Assembly (NCBI GenBank): GCA_946619625.1
Contig: CAMOMF010000084.1
Span: forward strand, 1 to 44,292
Reading direction: 5' to 3'
Length of the DNA: 44,292 nucleotides
Source: an uncultured Bacteroidales bacterium
GTDB lineage: Bacteria > Bacteroidota > Bacteroidia > Bacteroidales > Paludibacteraceae
A program made the position numbers and the translations under genes. The notes below the pieces were generated by a model. It saw only the letters and a list, made by a program, of their open reading frames with translations, ran no database searches and had not been told where the DNA came from. Positions 42,069-44,292 of this stretch are shown piece by piece. Each line of letters begins with the position of its first letter. Position 1 is the stretch's first letter.

Positions 42069-42191
42069 ATGGATTTAGGAATTGTCATTACCGCAGTGGT
42101 AATGTTGCTGATTATGTGCAGCCCCATCTTCATTTTCCGCAACAAAAACAAGAACAGAAAATCAGAAAAAAAAGATGAGACGAAAGAATAA
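42069..42191 (+). CDS. Single-span small membrane protein, 40 residues
   Basis: This short open frame encodes one hydrophobic helix (LGIVITAVVMLLIMCSPIFIF) followed by a strongly basic then acidic tail (RNKNKNRKSEKKDETKE). Very short proteins of this layout are common in Bacteroidales and easily missed. The helix-plus-charged-tail design fits a regulatory or stabilising partner of a membrane protein; no partner can be named. The ATG follows an A-rich stretch, ACAAAACAAAT, suitable for Bacteroidales translation start. The next gene has its own promoter. Confidence 0.65.
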   Translation: MDLGIVITAVVMLLIMCSPIFIFRNKNKNRKSEKKDETKE

Positions 42192-42318
42192 TTAAGGTAC
42201 TTCATAATAATAACCGAAAACAGGGGTGTGCTGCGGCGCGCCCTTGTTGTTTAAGCCATTTAACAAAAACATAAATCGGGCAAAAAGTATAGTTTTTTGC
42301 ACTTTTTTTGAAGAAACT

Positions 42319-42350
42319 CTTGCATATGTCAATTTTTTGTTGTAACTTTG
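42319..42350 (+). promoter_or_regulatory. Promoter of the parvulin isomerase gene
   Basis: The -33 CTTG (42319-42322) and -7 TAACTTTG (42343-42350) are 20 bp apart, followed by GCACCCGC; the spacer begins CATATGTCAA but has a T-tract in place of the usual A-tract. The leader is about 75 nt. Confidence 0.85.
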
Positions 42351-42430
42351 CACCCGCAAAAGTTACAGTGCACACTTTAGCACGGTTTTTGCAATAAAGA
42401 ACAATGCAAAGAAAAGAAAAAACATACAAA

Positions 42431-44263
42431 ATGAAGAAGGTTATACTTTCCATGCTGTCGCTGGCGGTGCTGGCGGGGGCAAATGCGCAAGAGCAGGACA
42501 AAACACTGCTGACCATTGACGGCGAAGAGATTCGTCAGTCGGAGTTTATCTACATTTACGAGAAAAACAACCAAGAGACCACGATGGACCAGAAATCGGT
42601 GGACGAGTACATGGACCTGTTCATCAATTTCCGCCTGAAAGTGCACGAAGCGGAGATGCTGCGTTTGGACACCGCCTCATCGTTCAAGGAGGAACTGGCA
42701 GGTTATCGTGCCCAGGCAACGCCTAAATACATGACCTACCAGGCAGGTGAGGACTCGATGACAATGCTCAGTTACAATCACATTGCTCGTGACCGCCGCG
42801 CCGCCCATATCGCCATCCAATGCCCGCCGAACGCCGACGACTCAACCGTTCAGGCGGCACTGGCAGCCATCAACGACGCCCGTGTACGTGTCACCGTGGG
42901 CAAACCGCGTGAGGTCAGCCTGAAAGAGATGAAGAAATTGGGCGTTCAGGGCACCAAGATCAAGGGCTCCAAGAAATACCTCATCCAGATACCCGAAGAT
43001 TTCTTCGCCGTGGCACAGGAGGTCAGCCAGGACCCGTCCATTGCCGAGAGCAAAGGCGAACTGGGTTGGATCACCCCGTTCCGCTATGTATGGCCGCTGG
43101 AGAAAGCCGTGTATGAGACCGAAGTGGGTAAGGTGTCGGACGTGTTCCGCTCGGGTTACGGATTCCATATCGCCTTGGTAGAGGAAGAGCGTCCGCACGA
43201 AGAGGTGAATGCCAGCCATATCATGAAAATGACTCCGCGCGGCAATGACTCGCTTGCCGTTGTCGCCAAGCATCAGATTGACTCGCTGTACGACCTGTTG
43301 GTAAAGGAAGGCAGTGACTTTGCGCAACTTGCCACGCTGAACAGCGACGACCGCGGTTCGGCATCCAGAGGCGGTGCGCTGGGGTGGTTCAGCCGCGGCA
43401 TGATGGTCAAACCTTTCGAAGAAGCGGCATTCGCCATGAAGGAAGAGGGGCAACTCAGCGAGCCGGTACGCAGCCAGTTCGGTTGGCACATCATCCGCCT
43501 GGAGGGCAGACGCGGCATTCAGCCCTATGAGGAGATGAAAGACGAACTCAGCAAGCGCGTGCGTATGGACGAACGTCACAAAGAGGTGGACCGCGCTTTT
43601 GTGGAGAAAATCCGTGCCGAGTACCACCTGCCCGCCGACATGGACGACCAAGCCGTACTTGCCGTGGAGAACAGTAACCTCGAGAACAAATACCCCGAGT
43701 TCCGCAATCTTGTCAAGGAGTATCACGACGGAATCCTGCTGTTCAACGTCAGCCTGGATAATGTATGGGACAAGGCCGCCAAGGACACGCTGGGCTTGGA
43801 ACGTTACTTCAAGAAACATAAGAAAGAGTTCACATGGGACGGTCCGCGTTTCAAGGGATATGTCGTTTACTGCAAGGACGAAGACTCGATGAAAGCCGCC
43901 AAGAGCATCCTCCGTTCGGCAAGACCCGACTCCGTCAGCAGTTATATCGACCACCGCATCAACAACGACTCGGTGAAGTTCGTCAAGGTGGAACGCGGTT
44001 TGTGGGCGAAAGGTGCCAACAAAGCCGTGGACAAACTGCAATGGAAAGAGGGCGATTTCACCCCGAGTGAGGAGTATCCGTTCGTGTTCCTCAGCGGCAA
44101 AGTGCTGAAAGCGCCGGCAGAATACACCGACGAGCGAGGCAAAGTGATCAGCGGTTATCAGGACGAGCTGGAAAAAGCGTGGTTGGAAGAACTGCGCGCC
44201 AAGTATCCCGTCTCGGTCAACCAAGAGGCCTTGGACGAAATCAAGGCAAGGTACAGTAAGTAG
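42431..44263 (+). CDS. Periplasmic peptidylprolyl isomerase with two parvulin domains
   Basis: This 610-residue exported SurA/PpiD-like protein helps outer membrane proteins fold. The ATG at 42431 starts the signal peptide MKKVILSMLSLAVLAGANAQ; the nine codons upstream in frame look like leader. An N-terminal chaperone region (TLLTIDGEEIRQSEFIYIYEKN and following) leads to two parvulin domains. The first, about 105-215, ends FRSGYGFHIALVEEERP. The second, about 225-325, begins VNASHIMKM and has GGALGWFSRGMMVKPFEEAAF and SQFGWHIIRLEGRR. The C-terminal 280 residues form a further helix-rich region ending near the window edge with a proper stop. It has its own promoter and no operon partner visible in the window. 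Confidence 0.9.
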   Translation: MKKVILSMLSLAVLAGANAQEQDKTLLTIDGEEIRQSEFIYIYEKNNQETTMDQKSVDEYMDLFINFRLKVHEAEMLRLDTASSFKEELAGYRAQATPKYMTYQAGEDSMTMLSYNHIARDRRAAHIAIQCPPNADDSTVQAALAAINDARVRVTVGKPREVSLKEMKKLGVQGTKIKGSKKYLIQIPEDFFAVAQEVSQDPSIAESKGELGWITPFRYVWPLEKAVYETEVGKVSDVFRSGYGFHIALVEEERPHEEVNASHIMKMTPRGNDSLAVVAKHQIDSLYDLLVKEGSDFAQLATLNSDDRGSASRGGALGWFSRGMMVKPFEEAAFAMKEEGQLSEPVRSQFGWHIIRLEGRRGIQPYEEMKDELSKRVRMDERHKEVDRAFVEKIRAEYHLPADMDDQAVLAVENSNLENKYPEFRNLVKEYHDGILLFNVSLDNVWDKAAKDTLGLERYFKKHKKEFTWDGPRFKGYVVYCKDEDSMKAAKSILRSARPDSVSSYIDHRINNDSVKFVKVERGLWAKGANKAVDKLQWKEGDFTPSEEYPFVFLSGKVLKAPAEYTDERGKVISGYQDELEKAWLEELRAKYPVSVNQEALDEIKARYSK

Positions 44264-44270
44264 TCTTAAT

Positions 44271-44290
44271 GATGTCGAAATAACGGCATC
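44271..44290 (+). terminator. Possible terminator stem at the window end
   Basis: GATGTCG (44271-44277) pairs with CGGCATC (44284-44290), with one G-U, around a 6-nt loop just after the isomerase stop codon. The window ends before any U-tract can be seen. Confidence 0.4.
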
Positions 44291-44292
44291 TC

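Noticed and set aside
42842..44224. A 460-codon minus-strand open frame
   Set aside because: It is antisense to the parvulin gene and shows no domain of its own.

Overview
The window looks like chromosomal DNA of a gut- or rumen-type Bacteroidales bacterium. The evidence is Bacteroidetes promoters (-33 TTTG/CTTG, 20 bp, -7 TAnnTTTG), a fimbrial (type V pilus) operon with Mfa1- and FimB/Mfa2-like lipoproteins, a LruC-domain lipoprotein, PPi-dependent phosphofructokinase, and secreted glycan-active or glycan-binding proteins. No rRNA, tRNA, CRISPR array, transposase or integrase was seen.

Layout. (1) 21-11820, minus strand, read from right to left: a DUF3575/OmpA-like outer membrane protein, a BRO-N (phage antirepressor-like) protein, a major fimbrillin-like lipoprotein, a FimB/Mfa2-like lipoprotein, a further fimbrial-type lipoprotein, and a large beta-helix/BspA-LRR surface protein that ends in a stop codon close to the window edge. 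A very stable UUCG hairpin separates the major from the minor subunit genes. (2) 12300-18720, plus strand: an orphan antitoxin followed by a remnant of its RelE/YoeB toxin, a U32 peptidase-family protein, and two consecutive pectinesterase-like proteins. (3) 18860-22403: rplS with a structured leader, uvrB with a TTG start, and a compact VapBC-like toxin-antitoxin pair. (4) 22444-26343: a secreted non-catalytic protein with six CBM26-like starch-binding repeats. (5) 26650-33420: a WecA-like transferase, a LruC lipoprotein with a cysteine cluster, ispG with a reduced middle domain, and pfp. (6) 41256-33476, minus strand: a closely spaced series of transglutaminase-like protein, small anchored protein, TolC-like protein, ClpB without its N domain, and a GH3 enzyme without its C-terminal FnIII domain. 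(7) 41521-44292, plus strand: a probably leaderless secreted small protein, a 40-residue membrane protein, and a two-domain parvulin isomerase.

Common themes. Eight promoters use the same architecture with exactly 20 bp between the boxes, and most share an A-tract spacer and flanking words. Short tandem repeats with units of 8, 11, 19 and 21 bp sit at or across gene 3' ends, in two cases across the stop codon. Several proteins are shorter than their family norm (ClpB, GH3, IspG, the RelE remnant, perhaps the beta-helix protein). The pectinesterases, the GH3 enzyme and the CBM26 protein point to plant polysaccharide use, and the fimbriae and beta-helix protein to surface attachment. The best candidates for something undescribed are the transglutaminase/TolC/ClpB cluster, the BRO-N gene inside the fimbrial operon, the rplS leader, and the stop-codon-spanning repeats. 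All of these are inferences from sequence alone.
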